A DNA stretch of 64,000 nt from Chitinispirillaceae bacterium (lineage in GTDB: Bacteria; Fibrobacterota; Chitinivibrionia; Chitinivibrionales; Chitinispirillaceae): the NCBI GenBank assembly GCA_016932075.1, contig JAFGDP010000140.1, positions 39,302 through 103,301 of the forward strand, in the 5' to 3' direction. The notes beneath the pieces were generated by a model that was not told where the DNA came from, searched no databases, and saw only the letters and a list, made by a program, of their open reading frames with translations. Below are positions 41,798 to 51,313 of this stretch, in pieces (the stretch's first letter is position 1; each line of letters starts with the position of its first letter). A program made the position numbers and the translations under genes.

Positions 41798-43588
41798 TTA
41801 TCCTATCATAATACTTTCCGTCGGATACTCGATACGGTTGGTCCCCTGCTCGCTCTGGGCGGTAATGGCAAAAGCAAGCGTTATGGTGCCGATACGGCCG
41901 ACAAACATGGTCACAACCACGATGCATTTTCCTGCAAACGACAGGTCAGGGCTCAGACCGCAAGAGAGGCCTACCGTGGCAAATGCCGAGGTGGCTTCAA
42001 AAAAGATATTGATAAATGGCGCATTTTCCGTCAGCGTGAGCAGAAACGTGACCAGCGCAAGAGCAGAGATCGCGAAGGTAAACACGACCAGCGCTCTGTT
42101 CAGGACAAGGAAGGGAATCGTACGGCGAAAAAGAATAATACGGTTCTGCCCGCTTATGACCGTGACAACACTTCTCAACAGCACGGCAAGCGTGGTGGTC
42201 TTGATACCGCCGCCCGTTGATCCCGGGGAACCGCCGATAATCATGAGAAACATGAACACCAGCAGCGTCGGCACGCCGAAATGGAAAAAATCGACGGAAC
42301 TGAATCCGGAAGTCCGGGTGGCGATTGACATGAACAGCGCATTTTTTAAGTCGATCTCATCATTAAACACACCATCAAGCAGATAAAAGGCGACCGCACC
42401 AAATAGAATCAGGAACAACGAAATAATAAGCACTACACGGGTCTGAATCTTCAAATGATAGGGACGTTTCTGCCTTTTAAAAAATGCGAGCAGCATATCG
42501 CCCAGGTCCTTCATCACCATGAAACCGATACCGCCGAGCACAATCACGAGGGAAAGCGACATAAGCACGCCGGTATTGTCTGAAAAGGAGCATATGCTGT
42601 CGGAAAACGTGGAAAATCCCGCATTGCAGAACCCGCTTATTGCATGGAACACCGAGGTATACACAAGCTTACCAAGAGGCCAGCCCTCACCTGACCAGGA
42701 CAGCATGAGCAGCAGGGCGCCAACCGCCTCGATGCCGAAGGTTACCACAACAATCGTACGCAGGGTCGTGACGATGAGTCCGAATTTTTCAACGCTGAGC
42801 ATCTCCTGCAGCACGACCCGTTCGCGCACGCCGATGCCTTTTCCGAAAAAAATCACCAGGAAACTCGACAAGGTCATTATACCGAGCCCGCCGATTTGAA
42901 TAAGGCACAGGATGATCAACTGCCCAAACCGGGTGAAATAGGTGGCGGTGTCGACAACGGTCAGGCCGGTGACGCAGGTGGCGCTGGCAGCCGTAAACAG
43001 TGCGTTGATATAGGAAATGGGCTGATCCGGGTGCGTCGCTCGAGGAAGCATGAGCAGCAGGCTTCCGCACAGGATGACGATAAAAAAGCTCAACATGAGC
43101 AGCTGGGACGGGTGAAATTTGTACCGTACGAACTGGGGATTGTAGCGGATCGCGCCGGCAATGAGCGTCATAAGAATAATGAACTGTGCAAGACCGATGT
43201 AAATTTCGGTGATTTCGGTAACGCCGATATCAAGAAACACCAGCCGCACGATACTGAACCCAAGCAGCCTGATCATCATAAGGAGTTCGGACAGTATCAG
43301 CAGGGCGAGAAGCGATTCAAACCAGTGCCGTTTGAGATACAGGGATTTTGAACGCGCGCAAGCCATTTTGATGATAAACTGGACCAGATAGTATTGGATA
43401 ATGAAAAAGTCAATGCGGTAAAAGAGCTGCTCCAGTCCGGGCTTCAAATAGAATCCCTTCTGGATGATCAGGCTGATCACGGCAATAAGCGCTACGCCGA
43501 TCAAAATGATATTGAGAACCCCGATAAAACGCAGTGCGCCAGGGGAGTACTCTTCTGATCCCAGAACACGAATTCGTCGTGTGGCCAT
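41798..43588 (-). CDS. trkH: Potassium channel subunit TrkH/KtrB
   Basis: A 596-residue membrane protein with about ten helices plus four pore loops. The filter glycines sit in SATCVTGLTV, HAISGFCNAGF, IATRTSGFSSVD and FATVGLSCG, the four MPM repeats of the Trk/Ktr/HKT superfamily. An N-terminal extension of about 130 residues carries extra helices seen in TrkH of some phyla. KPL-like IGGSPGSTGGGIKTTT forms the gating region. With TrkA it imports K+. Start at 43588 (MATRRIRVLG). Confidence 0.95.
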   Translation of the reverse strand: MATRRIRVLGSEEYSPGALRFIGVLNIILIGVALIAVISLIIQKGFYLKPGLEQLFYRIDFFIIQYYLVQFIIKMACARSKSLYLKRHWFESLLALLILSELLMMIRLLGFSIVRLVFLDIGVTEITEIYIGLAQFIILMTLIAGAIRYNPQFVRYKFHPSQLLMLSFFIVILCGSLLLMLPRATHPDQPISYINALFTAASATCVTGLTVVDTATYFTRFGQLIILCLIQIGGLGIMTLSSFLVIFFGKGIGVRERVVLQEMLSVEKFGLIVTTLRTIVVVTFGIEAVGALLLMLSWSGEGWPLGKLVYTSVFHAISGFCNAGFSTFSDSICSFSDNTGVLMSLSLVIVLGGIGFMVMKDLGDMLLAFFKRQKRPYHLKIQTRVVLIISLFLILFGAVAFYLLDGVFNDEIDLKNALFMSIATRTSGFSSVDFFHFGVPTLLVFMFLMIIGGSPGSTGGGIKTTTLAVLLRSVVTVISGQNRIILFRRTIPFLVLNRALVVFTFAISALALVTFLLTLTENAPFINIFFEATSAFATVGLSCGLSPDLSFAGKCIVVVTMFVGRIGTITLAFAITAQSEQGTNRIEYPTESIMIG

Positions 43589-43749
43589 GGGGCTAGTACG
43601 GCACGCTGTTGAAACAGGTGAAGTTCATGGGTTGTACGCCGATAATCGGGGCAGCATTGCGCTGCAAGGGGGCTTGCGTTTTACCTGCCATTGGTACCAC
43701 CACCGTTTCGGCGGTAGGAATATATATTACTGCGGCAGATGCATGCAGG

Positions 43750-43778
43750 GCACGGTTTGCACGAAGAGAAAACCGTGC
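43750..43778. repeat. 9-bp inverted repeat between DUF4175 gene and trkH
   Basis: GCACGGTTT (43750-43758) and AAACCGTGC (43770-43778) are perfect complements with an 11-nt loop, in the 253-bp gap. There is no T-run. It may be a weak terminator for the DUF4175 unit or a regulatory site. Nothing else is seen in the gap. Confidence 0.4.
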
Positions 43779-43841
43779 GGTTAATCGGTTAACTCGACTC
43801 GACAACCCATTCCCCGCAGAACAGCGTCATTGCCGGGCGCG

Positions 43842-46800
43842 TCATTTCAAATAGCGCTCGCTTAATGATTCGAAATAGTCACGCAGCGCTTTACGGTAGG
43901 TTTCCGGAAAATTCCCCTGAAACGCCTTTCTCCGCAGCAGATGAAAAGCGTCGACATCCTTGAATGCCGTACCGCGCTCAGGTATGCCGATCTCTTCGAA
44001 AGTCTCTTTTGCGGTCCGCGATTTCCACTCCTCCTTGCCTTCTCCCTGCCGGTGCAATGAAAGGGTGGTCTCAAGCATGCGTGCAAGAAAACGGTCCTGG
44101 CGAGACGACACCTCGGCTGACGGCCGTGTGAGCATTGACGCAAGACGGCGCGCCTCCTCTTCAAGATGTGCCACCTTGCTCTGCATTGCTTCTCCGGCCT
44201 CTTCGCCGTACTTTCCGGCAAGCTCCTTAAGCCCGTCAGCAATCGCCTGCTGGGCACGCTGCGCTTCTTTGCGCGCCTGCTCCACTGCCTGTGCTTCTCC
44301 GGTTCCTGAAGAGGTGGCCATACGCTGACCGCCCCCCAGCATTGAACGAAGCAGATCCGCAGTCACCGCATTGATCGCCGCCTGCCGGCCGGAAAGCTTG
44401 CGCAGACCGGGCATCATGCAGGCCCCTCCTGATCCCTGCGACGCAGATCCGCCCTCCATGTCAGACAGGGCAGCGAGGAGGCTTTTTGCAAGGTTCCGCA
44501 GCGAGGCGCCGCTTGACGACATGGCCATACTCCCGTCACCTGACGAAAGCGATTCAATGACCCGATCCGACGCCCTAAGCGCGTCCTTATACCCCCGGCC
44601 GATCGAGAGCATGCTCTTGGGCGGTACCATGGAAAGTTCGTCCGCGCGTTTCATGCTTTTTTTCAGCGCATCCCTGAGCGCCTGCTGCCCGAGAGCCGCC
44701 GGTGCGCGGTCATCAGACGATATCGGACGCTCCTGCAGCTCCTTCTGCCACTCGGCAAGCGCAAGCGCATCGCGCGAAAGCGCGAGCAGTGCGCTGCGCT
44801 CCTGCTCCATCCGCGCCGCAAGGTTGAAGTTCATCATCCGCATCAGCTCCTGTGACAGCGAGAGCAGGGAGCCGCTCATCTGGCGCATACTCTCGCGGGA
44901 AGGCAGCTGCCGTGCAGCAAGGGCCGATTGCATGGCCTGCTGCAGCGAATCGAACAGGCCATGGGTTCCGGCCGAATCGAAAAGACCGTCAGGCTGACCC
45001 GCATCCCGGGCCGTTTTTTCAACATCCCGGGACAGTGTTTCGATCCGGTCGAGAAGCTCTTTCTGACGTTGCGCCATCATATCCCGGGAATGGTCGCTTT
45101 GCGACAGTGCCGCCTGCTCCTTTGAAAGCTGTTCCGCCCGCATGGCCAGTTCGGCAAGCTCCTGGTCACGCTTGAGCATATCGAGGAACGTGAGCACATT
45201 ATCGAGCTGTTCCTCGAGTCGCGGCAGCAGGGACCGTGTCTTTTCGAGCGCGGCACGCATCTCCCGCCATGATATCGGCTTGTCACTGTCATCCATTGTA
45301 AACAGGAGACTGTCACCGTACGCGGCGGTCAGCTCTTCCACCGCCTTCCGCACCTCCTCGTACTTCTGCGCGACCTCTTCGCCGATCGTCCCTTCCTGCT
45401 TGAGCTGTTCAATGTTCTCCTCGAGCTTCCGTACCGCCAGCTCCATTGAATCGGCCTGCTGTTCAAGCTCACTAGCGAGATCCTTGACAATCTGCTTCTG
45501 CTCCCAGCTCAGCTCGTTGTTCTTGGTTGCGGACGCAATAACCTTTTCAAGTTCCCTGCCGATCTCTCCCTGCCGGTCGTGCACGGCCCCAAGGGTCTTC
45601 CTGGTCTGATCCCGGTTGCCGGCCAGCCGCTCATGCGCCTCTTCAAACGAAGGGATCCTGAACCAGAAAGTATCTGATATGGCATACTGAGGCCTGCCAT
45701 ACGGTTTGGTGTCCCGCGCCCGCGCCCAGTAAAAAACAGTATCGCCGCGGTAGAGGGAAAGCTCTGCGACATGCCATATCAGGGAACTGCGCATGACCGG
45801 AGGCGCTCCCGGGATCGTCAGATCCCGGGAGCCGGTCTCCCGATTTCGCTGGCCACCCAGTCGGAAGCCGAGTTCCATGGAGCGGATCCCGATATCATCC
45901 ACTCCTTCGACCCAAAGCGTCTCCACCTGCTCAGGCGCAAGGATCTTGTCGAACCCCGGCTTGACAATATGTACAAGCGGGGGCTCGTCCGGAATCACGT
46001 TCACCTGGAAAACAGGCAGGGCAGCGTTTTTCTGTCCAAGCGTATCGCGAAGGCCGAAGGTATACCTGCAGGAGCCGTCAACGCGGAACTCGCTTTCGGC
46101 TCCGGCCGGCGTCACGGTCATCGGCAGGGAATCAGCGCCGCGCAAGAGCCATGCCCTGGACAGGCGCGGTGCGACAATGGCGATCCTCGCCTTTGAACCG
46201 ATATACGCATCGAAATTGCCCTGGCCTTCGGCAAGTATTCGCGGCCGTTTTCCGGTATACGCCGGCGGATGCACCTGGATTGAGAGACCATACAGTCGCG
46301 GCGGAGGTACGACATGAATGGTTTCCGCAGGAAGCGAGACGGCCTGGGGAATAAACCGGTAGACAAACGATCGCGATACACTGTCCACACGATAGGCGAA
46401 GTCTCCATTCCCATCAGGACGGAGCAGGTGCCGGGACAGCCGCTCCCCGTCCGTCGAATAGAGGGCGAGACGGCATGATGGATATCTGGCCCCGGAAACG
46501 TCCAGACCCAGCGTAACAGCCCTGTTCGCAGGTACGGTTACGGTTCCCGGAGACACCACGACGTCAGCTCCGGAAAGCGATGAAAACGGGAGGCCAACGT
46601 AGTCGAACAACCGCGGCGCAGGCAGCGGATTGAACATGCACCAAAGGAACAGGAGAACGGTTGCGATGACCAGCCCTCTTGTGCTGCCGACCGGTGCGGG
46701 CGAACGCGGCAGCGAAGGAAGCCGGGCGGCAGCATGCGCGCACGCCTGATCGGTAAAGACATTTTCCCGTGTGGCAGGATCAGATTTGAGTTCAAGGGCC

Positions 46801-47120
46801 AGCGCAAGCAGCGGGTTATGCCCGCTTCCCTGCGATTCAATCAGACGAGCAGTGTCAATGAATCCGGGCGTACGAAAGATCAGGAGGGCGATCGCATACC
46901 CTGCTGCAAAGAGCAGCGCCCCTAACCCGGCGGCATCGAGAACAACCGGCAGCAATGTCCAGGGAAACAGGGAAAAGAGCGGTTGCAGCAGCGCCGCACA
47001 AAGGAGCAGCGCAAACACGCATTTAAGGACGGTACGGGCAATTCGCCGCAGCACGAGCGCGCGCCGGAACGCAGCGACATGACGGATCAGGGTTCCGCTG
47101 TCGGTTCCTGCCGGATCCAT
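43842..47120 (-). CDS. DUF4175-family large membrane protein
   Basis: A 1092-residue protein. Three membrane helices lie in the first 175 residues (about 28-55, 60-85, 155-175), with the family-type text DTARLIESQGSGHNPLLALALELKSD between them. A beta-rich extracytoplasmic part (about 175-490) includes YRGDTVFYWARARDTKPYG and DEPPLVHIVKPG. The rest is long coiled coil rich in Gln, Glu and Ala (about 510-1000), with AQAVEQARKEAQRAQQAI-like text. DUF4175 proteins often stand beside DUF4159, DUF58 and MoxR genes; only DUF4159 is here. Function is unknown; an envelope scaffold or a chaperone-linked surface complex is plausible. Only 14 bp separate it from the upstream DUF4159 gene. Confidence 0.8.
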   Translation of the reverse strand: MDPAGTDSGTLIRHVAAFRRALVLRRIARTVLKCVFALLLCAALLQPLFSLFPWTLLPVVLDAAGLGALLFAAGYAIALLIFRTPGFIDTARLIESQGSGHNPLLALALELKSDPATRENVFTDQACAHAAARLPSLPRSPAPVGSTRGLVIATVLLFLWCMFNPLPAPRLFDYVGLPFSSLSGADVVVSPGTVTVPANRAVTLGLDVSGARYPSCRLALYSTDGERLSRHLLRPDGNGDFAYRVDSVSRSFVYRFIPQAVSLPAETIHVVPPPRLYGLSIQVHPPAYTGKRPRILAEGQGNFDAYIGSKARIAIVAPRLSRAWLLRGADSLPMTVTPAGAESEFRVDGSCRYTFGLRDTLGQKNAALPVFQVNVIPDEPPLVHIVKPGFDKILAPEQVETLWVEGVDDIGIRSMELGFRLGGQRNRETGSRDLTIPGAPPVMRSSLIWHVAELSLYRGDTVFYWARARDTKPYGRPQYAISDTFWFRIPSFEEAHERLAGNRDQTRKTLGAVHDRQGEIGRELEKVIASATKNNELSWEQKQIVKDLASELEQQADSMELAVRKLEENIEQLKQEGTIGEEVAQKYEEVRKAVEELTAAYGDSLLFTMDDSDKPISWREMRAALEKTRSLLPRLEEQLDNVLTFLDMLKRDQELAELAMRAEQLSKEQAALSQSDHSRDMMAQRQKELLDRIETLSRDVEKTARDAGQPDGLFDSAGTHGLFDSLQQAMQSALAARQLPSRESMRQMSGSLLSLSQELMRMMNFNLAARMEQERSALLALSRDALALAEWQKELQERPISSDDRAPAALGQQALRDALKKSMKRADELSMVPPKSMLSIGRGYKDALRASDRVIESLSSGDGSMAMSSSGASLRNLAKSLLAALSDMEGGSASQGSGGACMMPGLRKLSGRQAAINAVTADLLRSMLGGGQRMATSSGTGEAQAVEQARKEAQRAQQAIADGLKELAGKYGEEAGEAMQSKVAHLEEEARRLASMLTRPSAEVSSRQDRFLARMLETTLSLHRQGEGKEEWKSRTAKETFEEIGIPERGTAFKDVDAFHLLRRKAFQGNFPETYRKALRDYFESLSERYLK

Positions 47121-47134
47121 ACGCGCATCGCTCC

Positions 47135-47791
47135 TTACTGCTTGAAAAACCAGGTGACGAGATTGATTCCCATCTGCAGCGACACCTCGTGGATCGCATC
47201 ACCGTCATTATGCACGTCAAGATCCTCCATGCCGTCGGTGATGTCGGAACTGTACGAATAGAACACCACCAGCCTGTTCTCGAAATAGACGCCCAGTCCC
47301 TGAGCCCGCTCCTTGTCGTGTTCGTGCACCTTTGGAAGCCCTGCCAGCTTGTACGTCGCATGGTAAATCGGGTGGCTGGCCGGCAGTTCCGTTAATGTGT
47401 TCTCCGGAAACAGCGCCGCGATCTCTGCGCGCAGCGTCCGATCCATGCCGTAGCTGTCGTCGGCCCACAGAAACCCGCCGCCGATAAGGTAGGATCGCAG
47501 CCGGACCCGCTCCCGGGCGGTGAAACGGACATCACCGTGACCGGTCATGCAGACAAACGGGTAATGAAACAACCGTTCATCCATGATTTCCACCGTGGCC
47601 AGGGTGTCGCACACCGGCAGGTCGGTCCGCTGGCGTATCGCCTGGATCAGATTGGGATACGCCGACGGGTTGGCGTACCAGTCTCCGCCGCCGCCGTATT
47701 TGAGCCGCGCAATGGTGAGCTGGCATTCGCCCCCGTCCGCGAACGCGGCGCCCATGATGAACGCCAGCAAGATGATTGCTCCATGGACCAT
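47135..47791 (-). CDS. DUF4159-family exported protein
   Basis: About 218 residues from the ATG at 47791, with GAGG 5 nt upstream and a clear signal peptide (MVHGAIILLAFIMGAAFADG). The mature part (LTIARLKYGGGGDWYANPSAYPNLIQAIRQRT, GHGDVRFTARERVRLRSYLIGGGFLWADDSYG, HPIYHATYKL) is the DUF4159 fold, a glutamine-amidotransferase-like domain related to ThuA. The family is often found in putative DUF58/MoxR-type envelope complexes. Co-transcribed with the DUF4175 gene. Periplasmic; activity unknown. Confidence 0.85.
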   Translation of the reverse strand: MVHGAIILLAFIMGAAFADGGECQLTIARLKYGGGGDWYANPSAYPNLIQAIRQRTDLPVCDTLATVEIMDERLFHYPFVCMTGHGDVRFTARERVRLRSYLIGGGFLWADDSYGMDRTLRAEIAALFPENTLTELPASHPIYHATYKLAGLPKVHEHDKERAQGLGVYFENRLVVFYSYSSDITDGMEDLDVHNDGDAIHEVSLQMGINLVTWFFKQ

Positions 47792-47816
47792 CAGGACCTC
47801 AGCGTAAAAATACAAC

Positions 47817-47842
47817 GGGGGAGCCGCGTCCGCGGCTCCCCC
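47817..47842 (-). terminator. Terminator after secF
   Basis: A perfect 12-bp GC-rich stem (GGGGGAGCCGCG and its complement) with a 2-nt centre. On the minus strand it is followed by GTTGTATTTTT. It lies 26 bp past the secF stop and separates secDF from the DUF4159-DUF4175 pair. Confidence 0.82.
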
Positions 47843-47867
47843 GTGCGTCATCTAGTGCCGGCAACGG

Positions 47868-48788
47868 TTACCTCTTAATCGGCCATTTTCTGTTCCACCA
47901 GATGAGAATCGGGCAGGCGATATACATTGTTGAATAAACGCCGACGATGGTCCCGACAAACATGACCAGGGAAAAATCCTTGAGCGATTCCCCGCCCAGG
48001 AAATAGAGGAACCCCACGCCGAAAAACAGGGTAAGCGAGGTAATGATGGTACGTGAAAGCGTCTGATTGATGCTCCCGTTTGCCAGCTCTATGAAACTTT
48101 TCTGTCGCAAGCCGCCGCCACGCAGGTTTTCGCGGATACGGTCGAAAATAACGATGGTATCGTTGATGGAATACCCGACGATGGTCAGAAGCGCTGCAAT
48201 GGTTGGAAGGGAGATTTCGAGATTGAAAATAAAAAAGGGCGCGAGGCAGACCAGCACGTCGTGAAACAGCGGCACGATAGCCGCGAACCCGAACGGCAGG
48301 CTGAATCGGAACCCGACGTAGGTGAGCAGCGCGACCAGCGCCAGTGCAATGACGATGAAAGCGTCGGTCTTGAGCTCGCTGCCGATTTTCGGGCCCACGA
48401 GTTCCTCGCGGCGCAGCTCGAACGGGTTGTCGGGGATTGCCGTTTTCAGGACCTTTTTAATCTCCTCGCCGACCGTGCTCTTTTCGGACTTCATCTTGAC
48501 GGTGATCTGGACCTCGTTGTGCGACACCGGGCCGACGGTCTTGACTTCCGGCGTACCAAACCCGAGCTCGGCGATCGCCTTGCGGATGGTGCCCAGATCA
48601 TCGTGAACCGGTTTTTCGAATTTGACCTGGACAATGGTCCCGCCGGCGAAATCGATCGAGACATTCGGTTTCCCGTTGCGGATCAGCATCATGAGCAGCG
48701 ACGAAACGATAACGATGATCGAAATGGTCACCGCCCACTTGCGCGCCCCGATGAAATTGTAATTCGTATTCCTGAAAATCTCTATCAT
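47868..48788 (-). CDS. secF: Protein-export membrane protein SecF
   Basis: A 306-residue inner-membrane protein with six helices. The N-terminus (NFIGARKWAVTISIIVIVSSLLMM) is followed by the periplasmic P4 domain with SIDFAGGTIVQVKF. Helix 4 has the functional VGYSINDTIVIFDRIRENLR motif with the Asp used in proton coupling. With SecD it pulls exported proteins across the membrane using the proton gradient. It follows secD by 23 bp and ends at a strong terminator. Confidence 0.96.
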   Translation of the reverse strand: MIEIFRNTNYNFIGARKWAVTISIIVIVSSLLMMLIRNGKPNVSIDFAGGTIVQVKFEKPVHDDLGTIRKAIAELGFGTPEVKTVGPVSHNEVQITVKMKSEKSTVGEEIKKVLKTAIPDNPFELRREELVGPKIGSELKTDAFIVIALALVALLTYVGFRFSLPFGFAAIVPLFHDVLVCLAPFFIFNLEISLPTIAALLTIVGYSINDTIVIFDRIRENLRGGGLRQKSFIELANGSINQTLSRTIITSLTLFFGVGFLYFLGGESLKDFSLVMFVGTIVGVYSTMYIACPILIWWNRKWPIKR

Positions 48789-48811
48789 AACGTTCCTTTA
48801 AATGAAAAAGG

Positions 48812-50521
48812 TTATATGCTCATTTTGGAAACGCTTTTTTTATAGGCGAGGTCCATGAGCACCCGCGAGACGAACAGCGACAGAAACAGCGTGACGCTGA
48901 GGCCGAAAATCAGGGTCAGGGCGAAACCGCGCAGGGCGCCGGTACCTTTCCAGAGAATGATGGCCGCCGTCACGATGGTCGTCAAGTTTGAATCGATAAT
49001 GGTAACGAACGCCCGGGCATACCCGGCTTCAATGGCGCTCCGCACGGTCTTGCCGGTGCGGAGTTCCTCGCGGATGCGTTCAAAGATCAGCACAAACGCG
49101 TCCACGCCCATGCCGATTTGAAGAATGATGCCGGCGATACCCGGAAGCGTGAGCGTTGCGTTGAGCCCGGCCATAATGGACAGGATGCCAAGAACACTTA
49201 TCACGACCAGGACCACGGAAATAACACCGCAGAAGCGATAGTAGAAAATCATGAAAATCACGACCAGGATGCTCCCGAGGAGGCCGGCCATGACGCTCTG
49301 CCTGATCGAATCCTGTCCGAGCGACGGCCCGACCGTGCGCTCCTCGATGATTTTCACCGGCGCCGGCAGCGCGCCCGCTTCAAGCACGACGGCGAGATTT
49401 TTCGCCTCTTCCATGGTAAAGTTGCCCGTTATTTCGGCGCGGCCCAGCGGTATCTTCTGTATAATGCGCGGCGCCGAATAAACCGTACTGTCAAGGACTA
49501 TGGCAAGAAACTTGTTGACGTTTCTGCCGGTGACCGAAGCGAACCGGCGAGCGCCGCGGGCGTCCATTTCCATGTCAACCTTTGCGGCGCCGGCCCGGAA
49601 TCCGGACTGATCAATAGCCGCGCCGGCCTTCTTGATAGCGTCACCCTTCATTTCCGGGGAGGCCTTCAGGTAATACAGCGCGCGATACCCCCTGGCGTCA
49701 ATGCTAATCGTGTCATGGCCCCAGAGAAACACGTTGCCCCCGAGGCCGGCGCGTTGCAGGGATTCCTGCACGTCGGCGCGATCGAGAATCGCCTTGACGC
49801 GTTCGACATTATCCATACGCACGCCCACCTGATCCTGGACCGACACCAGAAATTCCTTGAACGAAGCGGCTTTTGCGAGATCCTCAACGGTCAGCGCCGA
49901 GTCGGTTTTGTTCCGTTCCTTTACGGCGGCGCTATCAGCAACGACATCTTCTCCTTTGAACAGCTTCTCGGCGAGCGTCTGCTTCTCCTGTTCTTTTTCC
50001 GAAACCGTGTCTTTCTGTACCGCAAGGGTAGAATCATGCAGCGCTTTTCCTGCAAGCACGTTGTCAATCACGTTGATGGCTTTTTCAAGCTGCACCGGCT
50101 CCCGGAGCAGCATGAATTCGAGCTGGGCGGTCTGACCGATGACCTCTTTAGCCCGTTTTTCGTCCTTGAGGCCCGGAAGTTCGACAATGATCCTGTCCTT
50201 ACCCTGCTTCTGGATGGTCGGTTCAGCCACACCGAGCTTGTTGATGCGGTTTTCGATGACGGTGTAGGCGCGATCAAGCAGCTTCTTCTGCTCCTCTTTT
50301 TCAATGCGTGAGCGGTCAATTTCAAGGACCAGGCGCATACCGCCTTGAAGATCGAGACCGAGGTTGACTATGCGTTTGAGAATGGCGGGATTGGTCTTTA
50401 CATACTCTTCACGTTCAGGGAGCGGCTTTGAGTAGTATATCGCGGAATCCAGCAGGAAATACGCCATAAGCAGGAATGACGCGATCACCAGGATCAACCG
50501 CCATATCATTTTCTTCTCCAT
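48812..50521 (-). CDS. secD: Protein-export membrane protein SecD
   Basis: About 569 residues from the ATG at 50521 (MEKKMIWRLI). Helix 1, then the P1 domain with LGLDLQGGMRLVLEID, the ENRINKLGVAEPTIQKQGKDRIIVELPG block, and a charged insertion of about 100 residues (around 170-270) before P1-head text. The C-terminal five helices contain GMGVDAFVLIFERIREELRTGKTVRSAI. Paired with secF; yajC is not adjacent. The Glu/Lys-rich insertion is longer than in E. coli SecD. Confidence 0.95.
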   Translation of the reverse strand: MEKKMIWRLILVIASFLLMAYFLLDSAIYYSKPLPEREEYVKTNPAILKRIVNLGLDLQGGMRLVLEIDRSRIEKEEQKKLLDRAYTVIENRINKLGVAEPTIQKQGKDRIIVELPGLKDEKRAKEVIGQTAQLEFMLLREPVQLEKAINVIDNVLAGKALHDSTLAVQKDTVSEKEQEKQTLAEKLFKGEDVVADSAAVKERNKTDSALTVEDLAKAASFKEFLVSVQDQVGVRMDNVERVKAILDRADVQESLQRAGLGGNVFLWGHDTISIDARGYRALYYLKASPEMKGDAIKKAGAAIDQSGFRAGAAKVDMEMDARGARRFASVTGRNVNKFLAIVLDSTVYSAPRIIQKIPLGRAEITGNFTMEEAKNLAVVLEAGALPAPVKIIEERTVGPSLGQDSIRQSVMAGLLGSILVVIFMIFYYRFCGVISVVLVVISVLGILSIMAGLNATLTLPGIAGIILQIGMGVDAFVLIFERIREELRTGKTVRSAIEAGYARAFVTIIDSNLTTIVTAAIILWKGTGALRGFALTLIFGLSVTLFLSLFVSRVLMDLAYKKSVSKMSI

Positions 50522-50581
50522 ACAGGGCCTGTCTATCCTTTCTTGCAATGCTTGGTTACCGAACAAACGTATGAAATGACG

Positions 50582-50983
50582 TCAGGAGGCGGCATTCCCC
50601 TGTTTCTTTGCGGCGAGGTACTCTTTTACCTTTTCCACGATATCCTTGGGGTTCTGAGGTTTTGTCAAGTACAAATCACACCCGACCCGCTGGCCTTCGC
50701 GATAATCATGCTCCTGATTGAGCGCGGTAAAAAGAAAAACAATCACCTTTTCCGTCTCCGGATTACTTTTTACCCATTCACACACCTCAAACCCGGTCTG
50801 TCCGCACAGAATCACATCGAGGATGACCAAGTCGGGCTTTTCTTTCTGGATAACGGAAATGGCCTGGCTCGCCGTTATCGCCTCATACACGCTGAATCCC
50901 TCGACTTCGAGAAACAGTCTCAGAATTTTGCGTATTCCGGGCTCGTCATCCACCAGAAGGATACGAAAAGGCTTTTGTTGCAT
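50582..50983 (-). CDS. Single-domain response regulator (CheY-like)
   Basis: A 133-residue receiver domain alone: acidic pair in LLVDDEPG, phospho-acceptor Asp in PDLVILDVILCG, switch Thr in FLFTALN and the conserved Lys in YLTKPQN. No output domain follows, so it acts through protein contacts. The PAS protein at 51314, on the opposite strand across 330 bp, could be part of the same signalling unit, but no histidine kinase is adjacent. It lies 60 bp before secD on the same strand. The Shine-Dalgarno is weak. Confidence 0.9.
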   Translation of the reverse strand: MQQKPFRILLVDDEPGIRKILRLFLEVEGFSVYEAITASQAISVIQKEKPDLVILDVILCGQTGFEVCEWVKSNPETEKVIVFLFTALNQEHDYREGQRVGCDLYLTKPQNPKDIVEKVKEYLAAKKQGNAAS

Positions 50984-51193
50984 GAGCAGACCACTTCCCT
51001 CTGTCGAAAATGGTATCGGATACAGAACACGCCCTCGTACTCGTCGCCGATATACTCCTTCAGTTCCCCCCTTGAGGGTCTTGGATGATCGATGAGGCAG
51101 TAATGGAAGATAACTTTTTTATTGCCTATTATGCAATGAAATAAAGATCCCGGTCGCAAGCCGGTTTTTTACTCCCTTACCGTAAAAAAGCAT

Positions 51194-51223
51194 TTGAAGT
51201 TTATTGACCGGTAATTGTATAAT
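51194..51223 (+). promoter_or_regulatory. Candidate sigma-70 promoter for the PAS/Cys-tail gene
   Basis: TTGAAG (51194-51199) and TATAAT (51218-51223) are 18 bp apart. The predicted transcript would start near 51230, so translation must start downstream, supporting the ATG at 51314 over the longer frame. The rest of the 50984-51313 gap shows no gene; CCGG-TCGCAAG-CCGG followed by six T at 51150-51172 may be a weak hairpin. Confidence 0.55.
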
Positions 51224-51313
51224 GAACAAAATTATTATGTACCAACCTGTCGTGCGCAGGCGGTTTATCGGCAGGGCCGCTGTTATTCTCAGCATACAAC
51301 GAACACCTGTTCT

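Noticed and set aside
43593..43854. Short frames on both strands between trkH and the DUF4175 gene
   Set aside because: No ribosome site, no family resemblance, and they span a 9-bp hairpin.
49118..50311. 397-codon plus-strand frame
   Set aside because: It is antisense to secD, with no ribosome site or recognisable domain.
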